Shown here: positions 25,501-35,346 of the stretch, in pieces
Position numbering within the stretch: the stretch's first letter is position 1
Layout of the letters: each line of letters starts with the position of its first letter
Origin: Emticicia sp965283955
Lineage (GTDB): Bacteria > Bacteroidota > Bacteroidia > Cytophagales > Spirosomataceae
Reading direction: 5' to 3'
NCBI GenBank assembly: GCA_965283955.1
Contig: CBDIQW010000001.1
Coordinates: forward strand, 1,054,001 to 1,118,000
Length of the DNA: 64,000 nt
The notes under the pieces: generated by a model
Told to the model about the DNA's origin: nothing
Databases searched by the model: none
What the model saw: only the letters and a program-made list of their open reading frames with translations
Program-made: the position numbers and the translations under genes

Positions 25501-28500
25501 GGTAAACAGGAGTTGTGGTTGAAGTAGCAACGTTTGGACGAAGGTATTTTCCTGGAATTACTTCACTTGGAGCAGTTGTAGCTTCGCCTGGCTTAGACCA
25601 GCCCAACGAAATATTATCTCCACCACCTGCTTCTTTATACAACACTTCAAAATAATATATCTGACCTGCATTCAAGCTAATAGCAGCAGTTTTCTGAGAG
25701 GTATATTTATTCCACTCTCTATAACCAGTATAACCATTTACACTTGCTAAAAGTACTTTATTGGCAGGATTTGCGTCTCCACTTCCCCAAAACTCGCTGT
25801 AATCATCAGATGCCACCCAGAAATAATATGTTCCAGTTGTTGGAGGAACGATGTACCCCGAAATTCTTCCACCAATATTATCCATTGCATTATTATACCC
25901 TTCGGTAATACCCACAAGAGTAGATAATGACGGAGTATTTGGATAATTGGCATTTGACGTTAAATTTGATACTGCACTACCCGAAATACCATACCATAAC
26001 TGATAAGTGGCATCTCCCAAACCAGTTGTTCCTCCGCTACCTGTAACAGTAATACTACCAGTTGTTGAACAAGTTGGGTCGGTTTTAGCTAAACTTAGTA
26101 ATGGGTTGTCAGTAGAAGTTGTTACCGTAAAATTGGCATAGGTATTACATCCGTTACCTTGGTAGCCGATGCTGTATGTGCCAGCAGCTAAATCTACGTA
26201 ACTATTTCTATACTGTGTCCAAGCACCACCGTTGATATTGGTCGAAAAGCCTTCTGGTAAGTTTGTTACCGTTATACTTCCTGTCGAACCAGTACATCCT
26301 GTACTTCCTACTGTTGCTGTCGGAACAGTTCCATTATTTATTGTTACATTGGCTGTTGCAGTTGCCGTACAACCATTTGCCGAAGTTACTGTAACCGTAT
26401 AAACTCCCGCCATTGCAGTAGTTGCCGATGCTCTGGTAGGATTTTGAAGTGTTGAAGTAAATGATGCTGAGGTGCAGTCCAAGAATATGTACCTCCACCA
26501 GTTGAGCCTAAAATAATTGTAGCTCCTACACATTCCGTATCGCCCGTGGCAGTAGCAGTTGGTGCAGTATTAACCGTTACGGTAGCAGAAGCAGTAGTAT
26601 TTGCAGAATTTTTTACAAGAGAAAAATTATCAAGATATAAAATTGTTGAAGGGTCAGTCCAAGCATAAACTTGCACCCAAGCAGTTCCAGCGGGAGCAGT
26701 ATTTGTTACAGTATATTCTTGAAAAGAAGTTGCGTTTATCTCAGTACTCACATCGGACAAACTTGTCCAAGAAGAGTTCATGAATTTTACCCCCACACCA
26801 GACCAAGGAGTAGCACTACTCACTTTCCCCCAAACTTTCAATGTGAAACTCTCCCCCGCAACAGCAGCATTATCTTGTGCAAAACCTCCTCCAGCAGATG
26901 ACGCTGTTACTTTTACTCCGTAAGTTCCACTATACTTTTCACCTGCCACAGAAGTAATCGTTGTATAGTTCCAATTTGTCCAAGACGTTAGATTTCCAGT
27001 TTCAAAATTGGGATTGCTTAGGACATTTGTAGTATTGCTACAAGTTGCAGTATAAGTTGTGGTAGTGGTTGGGCTTACTGTAATTGTCGAACCCGTTGCT
27101 CCTGTGTTCCAGGTCACTGTTCCACTACAATTATTGGCAGTCAGTGTAGCACTTTGTCCAACGCATATAGTTGCAGGTGGCACAATCGAAAAACATGCTT
27201 GACAACCAACAAGGCTCACATTATCAAATTTGAGGGCGTTGTTTTGTGTCCAACCAACAATACGAATTTTAGTTGTATTTGCAGGCGTATTGCCTTCAAA
27301 ATTGATGGTTTGGAAAGTTCCATCATAATTTTTTGTTACAAGAATATCGGCTGTTTTAGAGAGATAAGTTGTTCCGTTATAAAACTCCAAATACATTTTT
27401 GGGAGATTATTCACTCCGTGTTTAGCGGCATAAGCTATAAATTTATAAGGAGCATTTGCTCCGAAAGTTATATCTTGATAAGCGGTGTAAGTACCTGTCA
27501 AATCTCCAACGTTTACTTCCAAAAAGCTGCCGTAAGTTCCACCACCACCACGAGTAAGCTGACCGTTTGAGGCAGTCCAGCCACTCATATCAGTTTCAAA
27601 CTGAGGGTTTACTACTAAATTGGCCGATTCACAACTTCCTGCACAACTAAAACCTGAATTTATCACCACATTTGTTGTGGCAGATGCCGTACACCCACTG
27701 TTTGTGACAGTGACTGTATATACGCCAGCCATAGCAGTTGTTGCACTCGTACGGCTTGGATTTTGTAAAGTCGATGCAAAACTTGATGGCCCTGACCAAG
27801 CATAAGTGCCGCCACCAGTTGAAGTTAGATTGATTGTTCCACCAACTGTTACTGGCGAATTTGAACTTGCCGTTGCTGAATTACCTGAAACGACGGTTAC
27901 AATTATTGTATTTGAAGTAGCACCAAAAGTCGTACAAGTACTACTCATTGCTTTTCTTCTGTAATGAGTAGTTATTGCAATAGTATTTGGCTCATCATAG
28001 GTAGCACCTGTTGCTCCTACAATATCTACCCAGTTTGTACCGCCGTCAACACTCTTTTCCCATTGGTATGAAATAGTTCCAGATCCACCCGATGCTGCAA
28101 CCGAACTCGTAAAAGCAGCAGGGTTTCCCGAAACACAAAATGATTGATTCGAGCCAACTGTTCCACCTGTGGTTACATTTGAGCAAGTATTACAAGACGA
28201 AGAAATACAAAAACCATCTACTGCTAAACCATTATTTGTAGAAGCCGTTGAGTTATAAATAGTTAGACGAGAGGCATCAATGGCAGGCGTAAAGTTGAAA
28301 CAGATTTGTTGCCAATTAAGTGTTTTCCAATCTACTACTTGCCCAGCAGCACCTGTATATACCGCACCAGTAGTTGTTTTTACATTCGTGGAAGCGGGCA
28401 AGGTCCATGATATTACATTGGAGGCTCCACTTTCAGAGATTGAAGTCGGGGTTATTGAATAATTTGAGGTTGTTCCGGGGTCAACAGTTCCCCACGCATC

Positions 28501-31201
28501 ATCGTATTCAAAATTATATTGGGTCGTTAAACTTGCATTATTTGGACTACTCGGATTGAACTGAGCCACCCAAACACAAACCCTATAACAGTTATTATTC
28601 GTATAGGTAAAGCCCATTCCCGAATTCGGAAAACACATTTATTTGCTCCAGTTCCAGACGGAATCACAAATAAACGATTGGCATCTTTTGCTCCTAAACC
28701 TCCATTAGTAGTTGCATCAACCCAATAACCAGTATTGGCAGTAAAACCCGTAATCGGCTTATCAGCTATTGTAGCTCCACCTGGGTCAGCACTTAAAAAA
28801 CTGCTTGGCTTCCGGCATAAGTTGTTAGAGTACCATTAATATTAGCATTTGTAGTTGTAAAACTCGAAAAAGTACCATTTTCAAGACTTGCATTAGTATT
28901 AGTACAAGCAGTTGAACTTGAAATCGTTACACTTGTGGTGGCAGTTGCCGTACAACCTCCAATACTTGAAGTTACGGTATAAACTCCTGCCATTGAGGTA
29001 GTTGCATTCGATAAAGTCGGGTTCTGAGTGGTTGAAGTAAAACCCAATGGCCCACTCCAACTGTAAGTTCGAGGAGATGTTGCAATAATCGAAATATCAT
29101 CAATCGCAAAGTCGTTGTTTGCTCCAGAAACTTCATTATTATAAATGGCAAAAACGGCTGTTCCAGTAGTGGTAGCAGTCCAAGTTGTTGAAATTTGTTG
29201 CCAAGTGTTACATCCACCAGTCGATAAATTGGAGATTGCTCCAGTTTTTGTTCCGTTTACGCCCCACTGTAATTTAGCGGCGGGCGTACCTCCCCAAAAA
29301 TCGTATGCTCTAAACGATAGCGTGTAGGTTGTTCCAGCAGTTACGTTAATAGACTGATACCAAAATCTCGAATTAGCATTTCCATTACCATCACCAATGA
29401 TCATATTTCCGCTCGGATTAGAGCAATTCACAGCCCAACTCCAAACAGTTTGAGGATTAGAAGCGATATTGTAGCCCCCTCCGAAAGTATAATCTGATGA
29501 AAAACTATTATTCCCACTGCTAAAATCTCCATTAGTTACTAACTGACCTCCACTGCCCCCTGTACTGGTTGAAGTCAGATTGATTGCTCCACCCGCACTA
29601 ACTGGTGAGTTAGAACTTGCCGTTACTACTGGTGGAGTACAATTTGTTGAACCACCCGTAGCCGCATTCGACAAACACATTTGGTCAAGTTTCACATAAT
29701 CACCATTGGCAAAAACTTCCACTCGCATATATGAAGTATTGGCAGGTGCAGTTGACGAAAATGAATAAAAGGCTAAATCATTATTTGGATCAACATCATA
29801 ATCAACGTTTATTTGATTAGATCCAATGAGTGTATTTGAACTATTATAAAAACCGAGTCGGACGTAGTGCGTAGAATTTGGGTCATGTGTTCCTCCCCAA
29901 AACGATAGATTATAGGTTGTTCCAACAGTTGCACTTAACTGTTGCCAAAGCCAAGCGTTGGTAGTTGTTGCTTGTAAATATCCATTATAGCTACCACAAA
30001 CTTCATAACCTGTACCATTGTAAGCACTTCCGCCTGATGAACTCCAGCCAGTCATACCGTTTTCAAAGCTATTATTTGTCAATAAATTTCCAGTACAAGT
30101 ACAAGGGTCTGAAGTAGATAAATCACTCGCAAACTGAAAATTATGAATTTCTCCAGTTCCCAATTGAATCGTTTTTGCAATTAAACCTCCTTCTGTATCG
30201 CCAGTACCTGTCTTAATAAGGTTCATGTTCGGGGCAAAAACAGTTCCTACAACCATACTTGCGGTATTGATTGTAAGATTATAAGTGGTTGCACCATAAA
30301 AATTCCATAATACATACGTGTCTTCGTGTGCAACAATACCTGCCATATTTGAATTATTCCAAACAAAATTGGCAGTAATTGGTACATTGATAATTAATAC
30401 TTTAGAAGCACTTGGCACAGCGGCCGTAGCAAAAGTTAATTCGGTAATATTATTGAGCGAAGCCGATGTAAGATTCAAATAATTCACTCCAGGGTTAAGT
30501 GAGTTTATTCTTACACTTTGTGCCGATGAAACAGTATTTCCAGAGATAGCTACATTGCTCGAATTATACAACTGTACATTATTCGTTCTGCCTCCGAGTG
30601 TCGTTGAAGTCGAACGATAAGTATTAAAAAGCGTCGTAAAATCAAAACCAACTGTCTGAAAAACGTTAGTTGGCTGATTGACAGACCCTTCTATTCTTTT
30701 GGCATTGTTGTAGGAAGTTCCCGTTGGTAAAACTTGTGTTAGTCCTGTTCCTCCATTATTGCTTGTAATTGACCCAGTACTGTTGCCGATATGTATGTAA
30801 TTTCCATCGTTTACTTTCAATACTCCATTAGTCCAAGTGATGCTACCTTTGACCAACAATCCAGTTGGTATAGAGCCATCACCCGTAAAAATATACGAGC
30901 CAGTATTATCCATGTTTATCTCACCTAAAGAAGAAGAGTTGATAATCAAGTTACCTCCAACAGCCAAAGGACCATGAATATGATGAGAATTTGTAGAGGT
31001 AAAATTTCCTTCACTTAAAACCTGAAAACTTTGATTACCCGCTATCGGATTTTGAGAAAATGTGTGTAGTGAAGAAAAAAGCAAGCATACAAACGGAACT
31101 ACACTGACCAGCTTTTTAAAAGCAGACCATAGTACTAAATCCTGAATTGTAAGAATACAAATTCGGGCTTGTGCAAAAGTATGTTTTGTTGTTAAGGACA
31201 C
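10533..31201 (-). CDS. Giant modular surface protein, about 6,900 residues (five frameshifts in the N-terminal third)
   Basis: Five same-strand frames abut with domains cut mid-fold, so I read one gene. The start is uncertain: the frame opens with GTG at 31201, before a signal peptide (LVSVVPFVCLLFSS). Order: choice-of-anchor A domain (about 31040-30130, including VLWNFYGATTY and EIHNFQFA); jelly-roll modules with NNSFENGMTGW or NPNFETGN starts; PKD-like and Ig domains; PA14 (25500-26025); Ig_7 units; a domain of about 235 residues (23712-24420); an F5/8-like domain (22595-23070); 22 Ig_7+PKD repeats; a second copy of the 235-residue domain; and the C-terminal module ending CPAGYCEPSTVVKTK. 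Breaks: extra base near 22962 and 25063; missing base near 26475, 28626 and 28790. The last two are T-runs. Inferred role: a very long stalk presenting glycan- or matrix-binding heads. Ligands are unknown. Confidence 0.75.
11360..12063 (-). other. Unrecognised domain of about 235 residues, copy 2
   Basis: Runs from DPGDINCSL to NTTVCDLPL, on the C-terminal side of the 22-unit array. Its sister copy lies on the N-terminal side, so the array is bracketed by two copies of the same domain. Confidence 0.6.
12070..22560 (-). repeat. 22 tandem units of 477 bp (Ig_7 + PKD-like, 159 residues)
   Basis: Exact 477-bp periodicity. Each unit has an Ig_7-like half (NRCGTGSVTMTASGC to YYLECSLNGC) and a PKD-like half (SGPSGFVSTLQNP to SSAGCSATATANVVVN). 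Units differ at about ten recurrent residues (V/A, GTGS/GPGT, T/A, AV/AI, TTNG/TSHA, NI/NV). The frame is open throughout, unlike the unique part of the gene. Several 4-cysteine positions per unit could form disulphides. Confidence 0.93.
22595..23070 (-). other. F5/8 (discoidin)-like domain nested before the last strand of an Ig-like domain
   Basis: The host reads AAISVNPATTTSYSVTVY and resumes at ATSTATVTVN. The insert has SLFDGVDNLNAETFHAS, ADWGIAYNLGG, LSIDRRNDCCTDR and VRYVFLAG, resembling F5/8 type C folds. One indel lies near 22962, inside the insert. Confidence 0.6.
23712..24420 (-). other. Unrecognised domain of about 235 residues, copy 1
   Basis: Runs from YDPGDIDCSL to NTTVCTLPL. 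By eye about 70% identical to the second copy at 11360-12063. Recurrent motifs are YDYNW-like IDYNWING, FDAAGEKS, GLDIDG, EVREFI, YAGINELALDA and RLNSLYFKCY. I do not recognise the family. The repeated Asp residues would be compatible with a metal-binding beta-sandwich, but this is a guess. Confidence 0.6.
25500..26025 (-). other. PA14 domain nested inside an SprB repeat
   Basis: SprB-like strands GSITVTGSGGT precede, and YQYKIGSGAFQ with GLSAGTYTVTIQDAGGC follow, the insert. The insert has PA14 hallmarks: GRISGYIVPPTTGTYYFWV, ASDDYSEFW, LNAGQIYYFEVLYKEAGG and ISLGWSKPG. PA14 domains often bind sugars. Confidence 0.75.
26600..27035 (-). other. CBM-like domain nested before the last strand of an Ig-like domain
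   Basis: The host fold reads TVSPTTTTTYTATC, then the insert NVLSNPNFETGNLTSW to LYLDNFSLVKN, then the closing strand ASATVTVN. Insert boundaries are marked by serine/asparagine/threonine linkers. Confidence 0.7.
29070..29548 (-). other. Jelly-roll/CBM-like domain nested inside a PKD-like domain
   Basis: The host PKD-like fold runs SPVSAGGAINLTSTSTGG, then breaks at QLVTNGDFSSGNN and resumes at TYSWSGPLGF. An uninterrupted sister domain in the same protein reads SPVTVGGTINLTSTGG followed directly by GTYAWSGPSSF. The inserted part ends in AIDDISI, typical of CBM-like jelly rolls. Confidence 0.7.
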
Positions 31202-31533
31202 TTATATTCTATAACTTATACGTTTAAATCGGAATGCAAATCAATTAGGTATTATAACATTGTACATTACCTAATATATATAATAGCAAAACTTATGCCA
31301 TAAGTTATTGAGTGGTATCATATTTGGTGTAATAATTTATTAATCAGCCCATTATTCAATAAATGAGCCATTATTTGATAAATAGTTCAATAAGGGAAAA
31401 ATTGGTATAGAGTTTGACTAATTACAATTTTTGAAAAAGCTGATATTTTAAAGTTCCTATTTTCAAGAAAAATCAACAAAAAACGCACGATATATTGCTA
31501 TACCATGCGTTGATAAATTAAAGTAATTCGTCG
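31202..31533. other. 332-bp intergenic region upstream of the giant gene
   Basis: Very AT-rich, with no supported coding frame. It separates the stop of the YceI gene from the start of the giant gene, both on the minus strand. A small inverted repeat (AACGCA near 31480 and TGCGTT near 31506) lies close to the YceI stop and may act in termination. No promoter could be assigned with confidence. Confidence 0.5.
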
Positions 31534-32106
31534 TTATTTCTTCTGAAATTCGCCCGTTGCACGAATCGAAATCTCATCACCAACCATCACCGTTGCGAGT
31601 TTTCCACCGATACCAAAATCACTTCTCTTGATAGTAGTTGTGGCTTTTATTCCCAATTGTGGAATCTTATTATTGGGGTTTGGATGTGCCATCGGGCCGT
31701 TCATCGTTACATCCAGAACGATTGGTTTTGTCACACCCTTAATCGTCATATTTCCCTCCATTTTATATTTATTTCCTGCTATTTTCGTAAATTTTGTACT
31801 TTTAAAACTTATCGCAGGATATTTTTCTACATCAAACATATCTTCACTTTTGAGGTGATTATCACGCATTTCGAGGTCAGTATTGATACTCCCTGACTCA
31901 ATCGTAATTTCAAAAACAGCATCTGATAGATCATCTTTTGCAGCTGTAATTTTACCATCAAATTTCTTGAAATAACCATCTACTTCCGACAATCCATGAT
32001 GCTCGGCAATGAAGGCAAACTTGGTATGCCCTTTGTCAATTGACCATTGAGCAGAAGAGGCAAAAGATGCCACCAAAAATGAGAGAACTAACGCTGTTTT
32101 TTTCAT
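31534..32106 (-). CDS. YceI family periplasmic protein
   Basis: 190 residues, of which the first 19 are a signal peptide (MKKTALVLSFLVASFASSA). The mature part starts WSIDKGHTKFAFIAEHHGLSEVDGYF, the usual YceI opening, continues through FEITIESGSINTDLEMRDNHLKSEDMF and ends in a strand-rich lipocalin-like barrel. YceI proteins form a barrel that binds a long polyisoprenoid or lipid in the periplasm. A specific role here is not shown. The gene stands alone between the giant gene and the sialidase-like gene, on the same strand with 156 bases to the latter. It is complete and frameshift-free. Confidence 0.9.
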   Translation of the reverse strand: MKKTALVLSFLVASFASSAQWSIDKGHTKFAFIAEHHGLSEVDGYFKKFDGKITAAKDDLSDAVFEITIESGSINTDLEMRDNHLKSEDMFDVEKYPAISFKSTKFTKIAGNKYKMEGNMTIKGVTKPIVLDVTMNGPMAHPNPNNKIPQLGIKATTTIKRSDFGIGGKLATVMVGDEISIRATGEFQKK

Positions 32107-32210
32107 GTTTTTAGTTAAAAAATAGGTTTGTAATATATAAATTAAAGAAAGTAAACTTACTTTTAGTTGATTCTTTTGCTGGCCTGTTTTACTTCATAAG
32201 CCACAAGCAC

Positions 32211-32291
32211 TTTAATTAATTAAATTTTGAATTTATTATTATTTATTTGGACTTTTAATTAATTAAATTTTGACTTTATTATTATTTATTT
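32211..32291. repeat. Direct repeat (2 x 38 bp) over the 3' end of the sialidase-like gene
   Basis: Copies at 32211-32248 and 32254-32291 differ at one base. The second includes the last codons and stop of the sialidase-like gene, so the 3' end appears duplicated downstream. Confidence 0.85.
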
Positions 32292-33399
32292 TTCTGTAAG
32301 CAAGTTTTGAAGCTCCGCCTTCAGCATTTTGCTCCCACAACATTACTGCCGATTTTGGCGACTCAACTAAATATGGATTCTTTGCTGAAGCATCTTCCAA
32401 AACAAAAAGTTTTTTGCCTTCACGAGTAGCTAATCTAACGCCCGATTCGGTTTCTGCCCCCGAAAACCACGCAACTAAAGCTGACTTTCCGTAGGTACTC
32501 GAAACCGCTCCACTGTGCGGGCAACCATTGATTTTCCAGCCATCGTTGTGAATGATTTCGGGCTTCGAGAAAGTAGCACCATTATCCGTCGAAACCATGC
32601 GAGCCATATCTCTGATGTTATCGTTATTGTCTCTATAAATTACGTTTAAAGCACCATCAGCATCAATCAACATATTGATTGGGCAACAGTCACAAACAAC
32701 TGGGTCAATGAGTTTTTCGGGTTGCATTTCACCATTTTTTGTTACAACCAAACGCAAATCACGCTCTTCGTGCTTGGTACTATTGGCAACGTCTTTCAAA
32801 TAAACCACTGCAATTTCATCGTTCGACATCACGATTGCATCAAAAAATCCTCTTACAATTCCTTGTTTCGGGTCTGAATCGACCGCAGCTGGCGAAGTCC
32901 AAGTTGAACCACCATCTTTCGACGTACAATATACGATGTTCGACGAACGACCACCTCTACCACCACCGCCTGCCTGTGGAGCAGAATTATTGATAAAAAC
33001 CGCCACCAAACTATCATCTTTTTTGGCAAGCACTCTGGCACGCATCATACGACTATTACCAATGCCATTACCGCTATAAATCGTTTTCTTGTCTCCAAAA
33101 GTTTTGCCATTATCTTTCGAGAAAGCCACACAAAAAGATGTAACGCCTTGCAAATCTTTTTCTGTCCACGAAAGCATTACTTCGCCTTTCGCAGTTTTAG
33201 CGAGCAATGGCATCGTGTAGGCTTTTGTTGTATCGTTTTCAAAAGCATTTAAGCCATTATCGGAGGTAATTGCCTGATAATCAACTTCATTTGGCATAGC
33301 TATGCACATTGTCATTGCCTGATTATCGGCATTTTTAGTAGCTAAATTTGCCCATAAACTAATCAGCAAGAGCGGTAAAGTGAAAATTAATTTTATCAT
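32263..33399 (-). CDS. BNR-repeat exo-sialidase-like secreted protein
   Basis: Start taken at ATG 33399 (MIKLIFTLPLLLISLWANLA, a clear signal peptide) rather than the TTG 24 bases upstream; product about 378 residues. At least three Asp-box (BNR) repeats are visible: FSKDNGKTF, TSKDGGSTW and VSTDNGATF, as in six-bladed sialidase propellers. Cysteine-rich CDCCPINM and NGCPHSG motifs are present, as in many Bacteroidota proteins annotated exo-alpha-sialidase. I do not see a full arginine triad, so activity on sialic acid is unproven. It may be a propeller with another binding or catalytic role. Confidence 0.7.
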   Translation of the reverse strand: MIKLIFTLPLLLISLWANLATKNADNQAMTMCIAMPNEVDYQAITSDNGLNAFENDTTKAYTMPLLAKTAKGEVMLSWTEKDLQGVTSFCVAFSKDNGKTFGDKKTIYSGNGIGNSRMMRARVLAKKDDSLVAVFINNSAPQAGGGGRGGRSSNIVYCTSKDGGSTWTSPAAVDSDPKQGIVRGFFDAIVMSNDEIAVVYLKDVANSTKHEERDLRLVVTKNGEMQPEKLIDPVVCDCCPINMLIDADGALNVIYRDNNDNIRDMARMVSTDNGATFSKPEIIHNDGWKINGCPHSGAVSSTYGKSALVAWFSGAETESGVRLATREGKKLFVLEDASAKNPYLVESPKSAVMLWEQNAEGGASKLAYRKINNNKVKI

Positions 33400-33572
33400 A
33401 TTTGGTATTATTTTGCGGTGCAATTATTTATTGTAACTCAAAATTAATATTTCAAAAATAAGAAATAGTGACAATTATACACATCGGGGAGAATAATCGA
33501 CAGACAGGCTCAAATTGGTCATTTGTTCGACAATAAGGCCTTATTTATCGACGATTTGGCAAAGTATCACTT

Positions 33573-34671
33573 TTATCTCCTCCAATTGAGTGTAAAAGAA
33601 GTTTGACCTTTGGGAGAAGTAAAAATGCTATGTGAAATAGAAAAATCAAGTTTTTTAGGCGAAGATTTGCTCCGAACGAAAAGCCTGCTGCTCCACCAAG
33701 ACCATTGATGAGCAGTTCTTTTCTACGAAGAAAATTGTAACCCAACAACACATTGAAATTTTTATGAATCAAAATCTCGGTACTGAGTATAAAATGTCGA
33801 GAGATTTTATCGGCCGTCGAAATATCTTTTTAGGAATTTTATTTCCCTGCTCATCGAAAGTAAAATTGAAAGCTGGGTCGTTGTAGGCAATATCAAAAAC
33901 GTATAAATGATGCCCCGTCAGCGAAAAACGCACTGGCATATATTTGGGTTTGAAAGATGCCCCAAGCTGTAAATCAAAAGGTACATCAGGGCGAAAAGCA
34001 CCAATAGTTTTCAGAACATAACCAATGTTTTTTGCCACTACCCCAATACTCAAATCATGTTCTGGATGCTTGAAAGTTCCACCCCAATCGGTCAGAAATG
34101 CTACTGAACCATAATTCTCAAGCACCGAAGCCACCACTTTTGAAGTAATTCCAAAACTTATATGATTGACTCTTCGTGAATAGGTAAGTCCCAATGAAAA
34201 ATCATTAGCTGAAAATTCATTCGTCAAGTTTCCGACGGCATCCGTTCCTTGAAAAGTCCCATAATTTAGATTCTGCAACGAAACTGCCCAGTTTCCAGCC
34301 ATTGATTTTTGGGTGAATTTTGGCGAATAATTGAGTGTAAGAAACTTACTTGAAGCCAAATACGGCGAAAAGTTTAATCCGATTTGACCTGCATTGGCGG
34401 AGTCGAGCAAAGCTGGGTTGAACGAAAAAAGATTAATGTCATTATCAGCCAGCGATACATTGATACCACCAAGTCCATTTACACGGGCATTATTAGCAAT
34501 ATTGAGAAACGAAAAGCTATTTTGTGAGAAAGTTTGAACCGAAATAGATAAAAATACAAATAATAAAGCCCTCCCTATTGGGGCGGCAGCCGCTGCTAAG
34601 AGTTGGGCGACCGTCGCTACGGTGGGGCTTCTAAAACACAAGATAACCAAGCCTAATCCCGAGCGAGCCAT
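33573..34671 (-). CDS. porQ: Type IX secretion system protein PorQ (two frameshifts, start uncertain)
   Basis: PorQ is an outer-membrane barrel of the T9SS attachment complex that anchors cargo at the cell surface. The mature part begins NSFSFLNIANNARVNGLGGINVSLAD, with FNPALLDSANAGQIGLNFSPY, and is rich in beta strands. Two missing bases (near 33810 and 33638) split it. Restoring them gives DKISRHFILSTEILIHKNFNVLLGYNF, then KKLDFSISHSIFTSPKGQ, and a stop at 33573. The signal peptide LLFVFLSISVQTFSQ has no ATG just in front, because a GC-rich element (34565-34626) sits there. The nearest in-frame ATG is 34671, inside the preceding gene; a TTG is also possible. Third gene of an apparent minus-strand operon with the LVIVD protein and an outer-membrane protein. 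Confidence 0.8.
34565..34626. repeat. GC-rich palindrome-containing element at the porQ 5' end
   Basis: About 60 bases far more GC-rich than the surroundings, bounded by AAGCCC and GGGCTT inverted ends. Internal palindromes are ACCGTAGCGACGGT and GCGGCTGCCGC. It lies exactly between the stop of the preceding gene and the porQ signal peptide. It looks like a small dispersed palindromic element. Confidence 0.55.
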
Positions 34672-35346
34672 GCGGAATATTATACGCTCTATCGGCATAA
34701 CCAAAACTACCAAACGGGAAAAAGCCATCATTGCCGAACCATGAATTATTTTGTGTTGCTGCACCATCAATTTTGTGGTCAATCATTATTCTTCTAACTC
34801 CCAAACCTACATAAAAATCAAACACAAATTTAGTCTTTTTTGTCTTCATTTCTTAATCTGGCCTGATAACCGACCTTTATTGTTGCTCCAACTACATATT
34901 TACTGACAGGATAATCCAAAGTTTCAAAATATGCACAGAGTCACCATCACATTCACGCCCAACGCTTCGATTAAGCTCATCGTTGACTTGTTTATAAAAA
35001 AGCTCATACGCTAAATATCCACCAGCCATATTCGAGGCTTTTTTATCGTAGCGACGGGCTTCAACTTTTACTCGGAAATGCTCTCGTGCTGGCCCAAAAT
35101 CATTGTTTTCACCCCATAAATTTGCCACTCCTGCACCATAGCCCAATTGTTCAGATAATGTCCAACGTTTACTCTGACCGAAACGATGCTCGGCTGCAAA
35201 TTCAAACGTATTATCAATATCAAACATTGTGAGCGGAGCAATTTTCAAGATTAAATGAGCTTTATTGAGCGAATCTTGAGCATGAGAATCAATGCTCAAT
35301 ACTCCAAAAAAGGTAATAAAAATGCTGATATATAGATTTTTTTCAT
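34631..35346 (-). CDS. Outer-membrane beta-barrel protein, DUF3575-like (three frameshifts)
   Basis: Reconstructed from ATG 35346: a signal peptide (M K K N L Y I S I F then FFGVLSIDSHAQ), then DSLNKAHLILKIAPLTMFD and alternating strands (FEFAAEHRFG, LSEQLGYGAGVANLWG, VEARRY). The C-terminal part is FYVGLGVRRIM to GSLGIRLGYLVF, an aromatic-ended barrel terminus. Breaks are homopolymer indels near 35335 (A-run), 34933 (T-run) and 34836 (A-run). The DUF3575-like assignment rests on this pattern and length (about 235 residues) and is tentative. The ATG overlaps the TGA of the LVIVD gene (ATGA), implying translational coupling. Barrel proteins of this sort are structural or transport proteins of unknown substrate. 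Confidence 0.65.

Noticed and set aside
22797..28792. Separate genes for each open frame between 22.8 and 31.2 kb.
   Set aside because: Frames begin and end mid-domain without signal peptides, and one-base corrections join them into continuous domains; a single giant gene is simpler.
33769..34782. A longer porQ reading frame starting at 34782.
   Set aside because: Its first 38 codons lie inside the upstream outer-membrane protein gene in another frame and have no export signal; only the part from about 34614 onward looks like PorQ.
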